From the NCBI RefSeq assembly GCF_020921035.1, contig NC_063156.1:1240001-1304000 (forward strand): a stretch of DNA of 64,000 nucleotides, given 5' to 3'. Origin of the DNA: Rhodamnia argentea (Eukaryota > Streptophyta > Magnoliopsida > Myrtales > Myrtaceae). Position 1 is the first letter of the stretch. Every line of letters begins with the position of its first letter. A program made the position numbers and the translations under genes. Positions 9,847 through 20,880 of this stretch are shown here, piece by piece. The notes beneath the pieces are model-generated. The model was not told the origin of the DNA and did not search any database. It worked only from the letters and a program-made list of their open reading frames with translations.

Positions 9847-11984
9847 TCATTCAGCATCCTCAGGTTTGACAGATGAAGGGGTTTCTTCATTTTTAGCCTC
9901 AGTGCTCTCTGATGGGCCATCTTCGCTCGTCTTAGGCACATCTTTATCAGCAACTTCTGCAGACTCAGCAGTGGATGCTCCTTCTGTCACTGGGATGGTC
10001 TTCTTGATGGTTCCGACCTTAACATACTTGCTCATGAACTTGTACTCCCAGTCCTGCAAAGCATCGATTTCAAATGGGCCAAGACCAGATATATCCCCAG
10101 TCAGATCTTTCTCTTCGAATGACATCTTTGCAAGAGCTCTGCTTGCATCCTTTCCAGCAAATAGAGCATAAGGACCCCCTGGCCCATAAAACATCCTGCA
10201 GAAAAATTACGTTACACGCACCATGGGGACGTTTAGGAAATAACAAGAGAAAAGGAAAGGTGATCATGTCCCCAGGGAGATTTTCATAATTATAATTTTG
10301 CCAATCAATGAACTATTTATATTATCTGGTCACCATTGGACCAAACTCAAGTTTTAAGACAGTTAACACCACATCATATTTTGACATCAGAACTTCTAAT
10401 TAACCATGATGAATATGAACCAGTCGACGTAAATAAGAGCATGCCCTTTTTGTGTAGTACCTATGACCAGCTGTCCATTCAATTGAAATCACCCAATTCT
10501 ACACTCGATCACAAATGAACTTAACTTCCTCAAATTAGAATTTAGTGAGAGGATGGGCCAGCAGAAGTACTGAGATAATAGTAGCAGATTATATATCAGA
10601 GGATGGTTCCTAAGACTTTCGTGGCTAAAGGCAAAGAGCGCTAGACACTAAGCGACTCTATCTCATGTTTAAGCAACCGAAAGCAATAATCCACCATCCC
10701 GTTGTTTGGAACAACAAATTCCAGTGTAACTATGAACAGCTATACCAAGCAGCTCACTGGCGCCAATTGCTCAATTACGTGACTATATAAAATGGTAGAC
10801 TTTGTTTTCCAAGAGAAAAGCACCTGCTCTTCTCTCAAGAGACATATCCATGATTCTCCTAAACATAATTCCAAAGAAGTCCCATGGGTGGAAATCACCG
10901 AGACATTCAATATAGTGAGTTGATCCTAGACTAAGAGGAACATGTAACGGAGACAGCATGTGTCGGTATGACATGAACAACCAATTAGGTATGTTCACTT
11001 ATTGTGACTTTTCCACTTCAGGTGGAAAAAAAATTCAATTGATACAACTATATGGTATCACCATACATGAGATATACTTTCCAACCTCAACATCACATGT
11101 CTATGAGGCAACTTACAATTTTCCATATGGACTATCCTAAATAGAGCACACGTGTTAATCTGTCTCAAAGGACAACTTATATTGTACTGCATCAAATTAC
11201 ACGGATAGCCCATACCCCTAAATCTCAAAGCATGAGCATGAAACTGGAAGGTTTAGCAGAACCCAATGGCATCAAATGTGCAAAAGATCAAACATTAACG
11301 CAGGTGTGGACCACCAACCACGAGAAAGGGGAAAAAGATGCAAATCTTCAGAAACTACGATCCTTACACTAAGAGTCCCGAAAACCACTATGACAAACCC
11401 TAACTCCATCAAAGCTGTTCCGACTCATAGTCAGTAGGCAGGGCATCTTCAATACAATAATCTGACATAGAAATAAAATCGCATGGGAATCGGTCAAAAG
11501 ATCTTCAATTAGAAGTCAAATAATCAGACTATTGAAGCTTTGACCTGGGTCGAGCAAGTTCACCTCAAGACAGTGACGATCCGATCCATAACCCACGACT
11601 GCCACAGAAAACAATCGAAACCGCGCGATGGACATATCAATTTTCACCCGATACTAAAGAAAGGTCGCGGGCATACCTGCTCTGAGAGACATCGTAGATC
11701 TGCCCCTTGATGGCCATCAAGAGAGGCTTCTTGAGGTCGGAGCCGTCGTACTGCTTGAGCTCGTCCTCGGAGATCTCGCCAAGCTGAACAGGAGGAGGGA
11801 GGGGCTGCATCTGCTCATGGAGGTCCCTGGGCCTCTGGTGGTGGTCGGGCGACGACCCGAAGAGGCCGGACACGACATAGTAGACGGCGAGCCCGAGGGC
11901 GACGACGGTGAAGAAAGTCGCCGGGGACAGGCCCGTGTAGGCGACGATGGATTCTTTGAGGGTCTCCCACAGTTGCAGAGCCAT
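9847..11984 (-). CDS. MSBP1: Membrane steroid-binding protein (MAPR family, cytochrome-b5-like)
   Basis: There are two exons, 11677-11984 and 9847-10195. The joined frame is 218 residues, close to the 220 of Arabidopsis MSBP1. The donor is GTATGC, the acceptor CTGCAG, and an Arg codon is split. Order: short N-terminus MALQLWETLKES, a transmembrane helix at about 19-42, a Pro-rich linker, then a cytochrome-b5-like heme/steroid-binding domain from about 62 to 165 (GEISEDELKQYDGSD, YDVSQSRMFYGPGGPY, FAGKDASRALA). The tail is acidic and rich in Ser, Thr and Glu. Plant MSBPs sit in the ER or plasma membrane, bind steroids, restrain brassinosteroid signalling through BAK1, and scaffold monolignol cytochrome P450s. 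The start codon fits the family, although the frame stays open upstream to 12086. MSBP1 versus MSBP2 cannot be decided here. Confidence 0.93.
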
Positions 11985-12001
11985 GGCCGAAGTGCTTCGG
12001 A

Positions 12002-12027
12002 AGAGAGAGAGAGAGAGAGAGAGATTC
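12002..12027. repeat. GA/CT microsatellite in the MSBP leader
   Basis: The plus strand reads GAGAGA repeatedly, about 20-40 bases upstream of the MSBP start codon, so it is transcribed as CU repeats in the 5' UTR. This echoes the CT tract in the MBD leader. Confidence 0.85.
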
Positions 12028-12029
12028 CG

Positions 12030-13400
12030 AGTTCTAGTGTCGTCGATTCGGAGTCGACGGGGTTTGGTCCGAAATGTGGTGGGCACGCAAAAACAGGCGT
12101 ATGTTTTTTTATTTATGCAAAGTTCGATTTGGGCTATACTAAACCATAGTTAGGTTTGGCGTGATTAACGAGATGTCCTGAAAATATCATCTTATTTTAT
12201 CAAATGATTTTACACATTGTGATTAGTAATTTTCTAATTTTCGTATCTAGAAAACCAATCCCTCAATTGATAATTATAATTAATAACCTTATCTCTTTCG
12301 TGACAAAAATGAGGTTGGTGTCCAGTAGGATCACATGAGAAAGTGAAAAAATATGTTATAATCCGATCAAAAGAAGTTTCAATAAATTGATTATTGGTAA
12401 CTTTCCTAAAGAGAAAATTTTGTTTATTGGTTAATCAATATTTAATACTTTCTGGTGCTTCGGCATTTCATTTCATAAGCTTACATTTCTTACATGTTAC
12501 GAGAATGATTCTTATGCGGACAACATGGTAAGGTAATACCTTTAAATTCAGTATCCAAAACTATAAGAGGAACAAATTGACCCATTCCACTTTTACAACC
12601 CGCCATAAATTCGCGCGAATCACCCAATTCTTCTAGCACGTGAAACGCGGTACATAACGTTTGCGATGCATATGTGACCAAACAACCTATTTAGGCAATA
12701 AATGATCATAAATTTTGCCTCAAATTTAACTTCGATCACGGGGGACAAAATTGAGTCGCACCGTAAAATTGGTAGGCAGGTGGTGGGTCCACCAAATTTC
12801 GTAGGTCCAGGGAGGAATCACGAAGCAAAATCATTTCCTTCTCTTCAAACTTGGTGGGCTCTTTCGCAATTTCCATTCAATCAAATGTCCTCGTCTGACT
12901 TTATCTTCCAAAGGAGGGGGAAAAAAGGTAGGGACGTGATATAAACAGTTCATAAAATCTCATGTAATATGCAAATTTCGCATCTAGGCTTTTAATTGAT
13001 TCAATACAGTCCCTAAATCATTCCCAAATATTCAATCTAGTCCTTCGAGAAAATTATTACTGCCGAGTTAAATCATCGTAGGTTAAGTTAGACAGCTAAA
13101 ATGTCAAATCAGCGCGCAATCGTGTGATCGTGATATGCTCCTGCTTTTATTCTTCCCGAAACATAAATTAAGGTTAGAAGAAAAACAAAATCTGTTGCTT
13201 AAAATTAAGGTTTCATGTACATGTTTGATGCGGAGTGCGTCGGCATGGATAGGGGAAACCATGGGCCGTGCTCCAAGAAGAAGGAGATCGGAGGGTTCTC
13301 TCATCTAATAATTGATTTTCTTTTCTTTTCTTATTTTGTGAAAGAGACCGAGTATCATGTACATATACATTAAAATTGATTATATGATAGTGTAAGACTT
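12030..13400. other. Intergenic, no gene recognised
   Basis: MSBP promoter region followed by AT-rich DNA. Words such as CAATACAGTCCCTAAATC (about 13000) resemble the arms of the fold-back elements, suggesting decayed repeats. No coding region is supported. Confidence 0.4.
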
Positions 13401-13936
13401 GAAAATTACCAAAAAAATTCTAAATTTATTGTAATTATACTAATTCAATCCTAATTTTCTTTCTAATTGAGTTCTAAACTTTTTGTAATTGTGTCAATTC
13501 AGTCCATTTAACCGATCAACGTTGGCGTTGCAAAATTTTAATAATATTTTGAAATTTTAATAATTTTTTTCTGTCTTTTTCTTTTCTTTTCTTTTTTCTT
13601 AGGATTTGGGAGGTAGGAGGCAAGCGGCGACCTCTGCCGGCCCTTGGGTAGGGGCTTGCGACCTTCGCCCAACCGCAGCGAGGGGTGGCCGGTAGGGCTA
13701 CCGGCCCAAACCCTAAAAAAGAACAAGAACAAATAAAGACAAAAAAGTTATTAATTTTTTTAAAAAATATTACTAAAAATTTGTCACGTTAGCATCAGTA
13801 GCGCCAAGTTTGCACCGGCCGACTAAATGGACTGAATTGACATAATTGCAAAAATTTTAGAACTCAATTAGCAAAAAAAACAAAAGGATTAAATTGACAC
13901 AATTACAATAAATTTATAATTTTTTTGGTAATTCTC
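13401..13936. mobile_element. Fold-back element with AT-rich arms and GC-rich core (AATTACCAAAAAAATT family)
   Basis: The left arm begins GAAAATTACCAAAAAAATTC and the right arm, inverted, GAGAATTACCAAAAAAATTA. Both continue with TAAATTTATTGTAATT and later GTGTCAATT. Arms are about 140 bases. The core at about 13610-13700 is suddenly GC-rich (CCGGCCCTTGGG, GGGGTGGCCGG). The same family occurs at 50441-51179 and as part-copies near 37221 and 52310. No clean target duplication is visible. Likely a non-autonomous Mutator-like element. Confidence 0.65.
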
Positions 13937-14344
13937 CCATGTAGACCGTCCGCATCTACTATTTTAATCGTTAGAATTCATTGGCCTAAAATTCACATTA
14001 GCAAATCTCGATGATGGATAATACTGAACATTATAAAATGTCTTTAAGTTATTTGAACATTTAAGAATAAATCAAGGGTTACATCGAATCAATTAAAAAG
14101 TCTCAAAATGATATCGCACGCAAAGTTCAAAAATTGTTTGTGTAGTTTTTTCAAAGAAAAGAAGAAGATAAGAACGAAAATGAAGAAGAAATACTTGTTG
14201 ATTCCAGGCCAACGCCTGGTTTTTTTTATTTTTATTTTTTATTTTTTATGTCACGTTTTGTTTAGTTGCGAGCATCGAGAGAAGAAAAAAAAGACACATC
14301 TATGAGAATCCGAGACATTTGTTGAAATTTCTTTTTCTCGTCAA

Positions 14345-14584
14345 GGCTCTGTTTGTTTCGGAAAAAAACTAATTTGAATTTTTTTTTTCTGAAAATTGCT
14401 CACTCGTATTGCTTATGAATATGAATAAACCAAAAATAATTTCATTGTCGAAAAAAATATTTAGATATAATTTGCCGCAGAAAATACAATATTTTCCATC
14501 GATAAATCATTTAAAGAGATATAAGCGATCATTTTTTAGCAAAATATTTTTCAAATCATCTACTTTTTCACAAAAACAAACGGC
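14345..14584. mobile_element. Short MITE of the CTCCGTTTGTTTC family
   Basis: The left end reads GGCTCTGTTTGTTTCGGAAA and the right end runs into ACAAAAACAAACGGC. The interior is AT-rich with several AAAATATTTT words. It is about half the length of the copy at 2401-2887 and decayed. Confidence 0.45.
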
Positions 14585-15045
14585 ACGTCTAATTTGCCCT
14601 AAGATTTTAACTACCGAGCAGTATTTTAACCGACATTTCGCAATTTTTAAGATTCAAATGCAATATTCTTAAAGAATTACTTTCTAACAATTTTTGCACG
14701 GACGAGTGGAGCAACCACAAACATTCTAAACTGAAACCGTTACTAAACTCGTGATCAATCACATACAAAAAAAAAAAAAACAGGAGAGTTTTTTTTTATT
14801 TATTTCTAAAGTATTCATATTTTTCAGTAAGCTCAGGCTCTACCCGTACAAAAAAAATTTCCCGGCCCGATTAGTTGCTTCTCCTGTGGCGACTGTGCCG
14901 GTTCGGTAGATCGGTCCGGCCCAAATAGTTCAACCGGCCCATGAACTGCTCTCCGCTTTTCTCGCTTCTTTTGAAAAACTCCAGACTATGCGTTCTCGTC
15001 GAAAGGTTTTGAAAGTCGCTCGCTTGTCTCAGCGAGAGCGCAAGC
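14585..15045. other. Promoter region of SEND1
   Basis: AT-rich to about 14850, then a mixed-composition stretch up to the start codon with no other gene. I did not find a TATA box or a clear E2F site. Confidence 0.35.
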
Positions 15046-18000
15046 ATGGGAGTGAAGAATTTGTGGGACATCTTGGAATCGTGCAAGAAAACCATCCCTC
15101 TTCACCACCTTCAGTGAGCTTCTTCTCTCTCTCTCTCTCCCTGCGTCGAGCTGCTTCTGTGTGCATATATATGTCATCGAAGGTTGTTCAATTGGAGCAG
15201 GAACAAGAGAATGTGCATCGATCTCTCGTGTTGGATGGTTCAACTGCAAAACGTGAGCAAATACCACAATTGTATGAAGGAAAAGGTTTATCTCAAGGGC
15301 CTCTTTCACCGACTCAGAGCTCTCATTGCTCTCAACTGTAGCCTCATTTTCGTCACAGGTTCGGACTTTTACCCTTACCCTTTTGTTCTTAACAAGTGAA
15401 GTTCACTGCTTGTTTGTGGTCGAAAGTTTTGCTTCTCCTTGCCTCTTTACTTTGCCAATCCCTGCCAAGCTATAGGTGGGTACTTTAATTCCTTGAAGGT
15501 TACTGTAGTGAAGCTTCATTTGTCGATTTTCGTGCCACACAATAGATCATGGACCAAATGACTCCATCTGCCGAGAAGGTTCTCTTATGCGCGCAATCGA
15601 AAGTTTCGGCATAAAAGTTTTGTGAAAGTTCCTCTTTTTGTCATCACTCTGTGTTTCATGACCACACAAAACTGGATTTTTGTTTAGATGAGATGCTTTT
15701 CTTCTCTCCTTTTTCTAACTAAGAAAAGTCGTCCTTGTTTCATCTCATAGCATGTCACATTGCGCCATTTTCACTGGTTCATCTAGAAGAAATGTACTGA
15801 GTATTTGAGCCATGATCTTTCTTTTATTCAGATGGATCCATTCCTGCAATAAAACTATCCACTTACAGGCGTCGTCTAAATTCGGGAATTGAGGTATCGT
15901 TAACTGTCTAATGTACTTTGCGTTATTGTTCTATCTCCCCTGATCCAAACTGTATGATCTTTGGACATCCTTTGCATTGTGTTTTCATACTAACCTCAGT
16001 GAGGACAGGTTAATCGAGATGAAACAAATCTACAGAACTTAGCTTCACTGAAAAGAAACATGGGCTCCGAGTTCTCACGCATGATCAAAGAGGCAAAGGT
16101 ATTGGGGATGGCACTTGGAATTCCTTGCTTAGATGGGTAAGGTTTTTCGTGGTACTTAATATTACTTATAGGAAGCTAGGAACCACTCTAGTAGTAAGGC
16201 AGCAAGTGTTCGTTCACAAAAAAACGTGGAGATCACACTTAACAAAGCCTTTTATTTTCCCATGAGATGTAACAAGTGTAACATATACACCTGCACATGT
16301 ATTTGCACTCCATACATCGTTTTGCATAATAGATGCCTTACCCTCCAGTGCTAACGTGATTAATGGAAACTTTTGTTTTCAGTTTTTTCTTTACAAACAC
16401 TCTGGCAAAAAAGTGCTTTTCAGCAACTATTGATTGCCTTAGCTCTTTGTGAAAGAATATTTTAACTTCTAAGCATTAGGGATTATAGATTTACGGAGAA
16501 ATAGATGAGTTGTCTAGAAACTACTTCCGACATAGTGATGGAACTTCTTGCTAACTTGTCATCACCTTTTATTCAGGATGGAGGAAGCTGAAGCTCAGTG
16601 TGCACTGTTAAACTCAGAATCACATTGTGTGAGCACAAATCCTCTTTCATCTTTGAATCACCAATTTTGCACTAGAGATCTTCAGTAGTAGTCCTACCAG
16701 TATATTTGCTATTGCCATGACTTTGCTGCAATTATTAGGATGGATGCTTCACCTCCGATTCAGATGTTTTCCTCTTTGGAGCAAAGACTGTTTACAGAGA
16801 CATTTGCCTTGGTAAGTATATATTTAAGTACCCTTGTATTGTTTTTTCCAGAAAGAGAGACTTGTTATTAAATTTTTATGTTCAAATAACAACGAAAGTT
16901 GCCGTGTGAATTAGGCGATGGAGGTTATGTTATCTGTTATGAAATGAAAGACATAGAGAGACAGCTTGGATTTGGAAGAAACTCGTTGGTAATTTTCTTA
17001 TTGGTCGTGCATCTGCTCATGAGATATGTCACTCTCTTCATTGTTCTTGAAGTACCTCTAGACATTTGTCACCTTGCACATGATGGACAGATAAGGCTAT
17101 GTGGTGATTTCGTTTTGGCGTGTGCCTGCAGCCATAAACTATGTTGCAATCTTCCCTCAGTTATTATTTGTTACCTCTTTGGTTAACTCAGCGAGTTGTG
17201 ATTTTCAGATTGCTCTTGCCCTGCTTCTGGGGAGTGACTATTCCCATGGAGTTCGTGGTTTTGGTCCAGTGAGTTTCAGATATCTGTTCTTCTTAGCTAC
17301 TGTGGGTTCTCGCTATGGTTACTTTGAGACCACAATTATAATGGATATTTATTCATGACGTGCTTACTCTTGCTTGATATAGGAGTCGGCATGTCAGATA
17401 GTAAAATCAGCTGGAGACAATGGGGTCCTTCAAAAGATTGCATATGGGGGATTGCCCATTCTAAAGAAGACAAAAGGTTCAAAGAAACAGCAGAAGCTGC
17501 ATGAGCCAAATGATAAGGAAAACTCATTGCCTAATGAGTTTGATGTCAATGGTATGTAATTGGAACTTGATGCGATGCTATTAAGCATTCGTAGTTTTAG
17601 CAGACAAAGAACTATGATTATCATGAAAGAGTCAGAAATCTTTACTTGTAGTTTTCCTCGACTTAATATAGGAAAGATGCGCGAGTGATTTGTACAGGAC
17701 TTTCAGCTTTTCCTGTACCTTTCAAATGGTTATACAAACATGCCGATATTTCTTAAAATTTTATAGCTCAAAAGATGAAGTTAATTGTGGTAATTTGTTC
17801 TTTCGCATTCTAGGTTCTTACCAATTTCTTTTCGCTGTAATCTGAAGAATGAGGAGATCTTTGAAGGCTTATCCTGCAGTGATTTTTCATATATCTATGT
17901 GCTTTTAGTAAGCAGTTGTTATATATTGCCAGTTTTTGCAATTCAACATAGAATTGAATATTTTTTATGGCTGTGATAGGTAGTAAGCATAAATCTCAAG

Positions 18001-20122
18001 GAAATGAACAATTTTTGCAAGTTATTGATGCATATATTAGGCCAAAGTGTCACTCTGCAGATTCTGAAGCTGTCTACAGGTAAGAAGGCATGTTTCCATC
18101 TTTCACAGAGTTGTTCTTCCGCATACTTAGAGTGAGTTGGAAAATCAGTAGAATATTATCGTTGCATGATGAATCCATGTAGCTTTACCACCACGAAGAC
18201 TCACAGAAAGACTGTATGATATTGTGATGCAATCAGGCTGCACTTAAGATTTCAGTAGTTAGAGAGGTCTGATGTGGGTGTTGCAAGAGAATATCCTTCC
18301 CAGTACGGCACACTTAATCTCATAAGTAGATCATGCTTTTTATTCTTCCTTATCCCTATCAAACTATTGCGATTGCTTTTGACTTGAGCAAATAAGTATG
18401 CAAAGAGATGGCAGGACTATTGTTGATCTATGTTCTGATTTGTTTGCATGATCCAGTGAAATATGTTTTCAGCTTCTATTGGACTTTTTTGCCTTCTTTT
18501 CATGGACTGTTTGTAAATTTTGTCTGAAACTTCAAAACTGCCTAAGCAGATCACAAGGTTTATAAGTTAGCTAAGTTGCCCCTAATCATGCATTTCATGG
18601 GTTGCACATGACCATTAATTGGGACTCTTGTAGCAAGTGAATAGCTGAAAGTTAAAACATTATGAGCCAAAGCGACCCTTTGTCAATTAATGGAGCAGAA
18701 GGGAGAAAAGATGCAAAACGTTTGAGCTACTTGATTTGCATTTTTGTTTTTCCTTCCAAATTTTGTGTAACGATGATCATAGCAATTAACTAGTTCAACC
18801 TTTGTAGGGTCCTTGCAAATCATCCTTTTCAACGTATTAAATTTCAAGAAGTATGTGCTGAGATGTTTGAGTGGCCTCCTGAGAAAACAGGTTTTGTATC
18901 CACTCTCACATGTAGATGTACTGATGTTTTCTATGTACATTCGTGCTCTCCTGTTAGCGTGTGCACACACGGCCTTATATTACATAGATTTGCATGCTCA
19001 TGTTGTTGTGGTTGTCCTCAGATGAGTATATCCTACCAAAGATTGCAGAGAGAGATTTAAGGAGGTTTGCCAAATTGCGGTCGACATCTTCAGAACTTGG
19101 GGTTGAGCTTCCGCTATATGAAGTGTGATCCTTACCTTTGCAATAATGCCCTGTGCTTCTTAATTTTCCTCATTTTGTATGGTGATAAACTTATTAATTC
19201 AACAGGACCTTATTTGTTGAATCATCGAGAATATGCTCCATTTTCATTTCAAGAAATAAGTACTTTCGAATTACAGATTCCTGTCAAATGTCCTGTGTCT
19301 GGAATCATCAAGCAGAGAAAACTTCTCGGTGTAGAATGTTTTGAGGTCTCATGGGAGCACTTGGACGGACTTGAAACTAGCATCGTGCCTGCTGATCTTT
19401 TGGAAAGGTGAGGTACTTCATGCTGCTTTGTGCATCTTCTATTCATACTTATGGTAATAGACGGCATACTGGAATGCTGGATCACATAACTTATGGTTTT
19501 TCTATCATTTTGACCTGTGTTGCTGACTCATGCTTTTTAACCAACTCTCTCTCACATTTACTCTATTTCTCCTCTCTTATTTTCAATTTTTCATTCGTCC
19601 TATAGTGCTTGTCCTGAAAAGATCCTGGAGTTCAAGGCGAAAATAGCTCAGCAGAAAAAACAGAAGTGTCATAAGCCAAGACCCAGAAAATTGAAGAGCG
19701 AGTTGTCGCTTGCAGAGCTTGATCTGAAGCTCCAGCAACTGTTGCTCGAAATCAACTCCGAAAATGGCAGCAATCCTAAGACTAATCCACTTTCTTCAAG
19801 AGCCGTAACATCAGAAAATGGGAGAGTCGCAATCGCCGTTGATCTATTGGATGATGAGTCATTAGTCGATCAAGAGCTGGACATTGAAAGCAGTTGTAAT
19901 GCTTCCATGCCCTCTTCTTCGGCTAATACGAGTGTTGCAGAAAAGGAGGTCATCGATCTCTTAAGCCCTTCCCCACGGCATCCAACTGTTACTAAATTCA
20001 AGCATTTTGGTTGTCAGCATATTGATGTAATCGATTTAAGCGAGTCCGATGCTGAGGCGTCACCTGAACACGATAGGAAAGCGAGAGAACTACGCCAGTT
20101 CATAGCCAATGTTAGGAAATGA
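15046..20122 (+). CDS. SEND1: SEND1 / GEN-like 2 structure-specific endonuclease (XPG/Rad2 family)
   Basis: There are fourteen exons: 15046-15113, 15201-15358, 15832-15893, 16009-16136, 16577-16628, 16739-16811, 16915-16988, 17209-17268, 17383-17551, 17980-18079, 18808-18890, 19022-19122, 19277-19407, 19606-20122. All junctions are GT-AG and keep frame, giving 591 residues (Arabidopsis protein about 600). The start MGVKNLWDILESCKK is the N-terminal nuclease motif. Acidic active-site stretches are present: CIDLSCW, TDGSIPAIK, EEAEAQCA and SDSDVFLFG, then the helix-hairpin region LLGSDYSHGVRGFG, all by about residue 225. The later PVKCPVSGIIKQRK to HLDGLETSIVPADLLER region is the chromo-like module of GEN/SEND1 proteins. 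The C-terminus is acidic, with two V-I-D-L patches that could be SUMO-interacting motifs. The family cuts Holliday junctions, replication forks and flaps in the nucleus. Active-site residues look intact. Confidence 0.95.
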
Positions 20123-20880
20123 CACTCCTAGAGTTGCATAAATGGAAAATTTTCAGGTGCTTGTCTTAAAATTTTGGTTGGACTGTATTATTCACCTCCC
20201 GGAAGGCTCAAATCAAGCTTATCGGATTGAACGACTAGAACCATATCCATCGATTGGATGCTTGCTTGGCAGTAATCACTCAAAGATCCAAGTCCTGAAA
20301 CGCAGAGCAGGGTTGTTTTTATACCATGTCGTGCTTCTAGCCATTGGAATGTCAAGCATGTCAGGCTTTCACAAATAACAATCACAATGTCTTCTAATCG
20401 GATTTACAAGTTCCTTGACCGTGAGCATACTTAAAGAAGACAAAAACCAGACGAAGTGCATAAATAAGCAAATCCTAAAGTGGATTTTAGGAAACGTTGT
20501 TGGATCAAAGACCCTTATTTGGATTTAGCAAATAAATTCCATTAAAGGGGATTAAGATTAATGCTCTGCTTGAAGACACCCCATTATGAATATCCAAGCA
20601 GCAGCGCAAGACGCTATCCAGTATGTCAAACTCGTCCTGCCAAAAGTTTACAATGAGAACTGATGCAACTGCAATGAGTACTGAGTATATTCATGCAATA
20701 TATGAGTAGAACACTGAGAATTCAACATCAGAGCAAAGCGTGAGCTAAATTGTTAACTGTAATCTCTTAAGGTTTTGCAGAGTACATTGGCTGTTGTTCG
20801 AAATAGCGCAAAGAAGTATACAAGCACTTATCTCATATTTACTCAATATGTTTTTGATATAGCAACACACCACACTAAGC
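20123..20880. other. 3' UTR region between convergent genes
   Basis: SEND1 and the SF1-like gene converge here with 758 bases between stop codons. No additional gene is supported. Transcript ends may overlap. Confidence 0.5.
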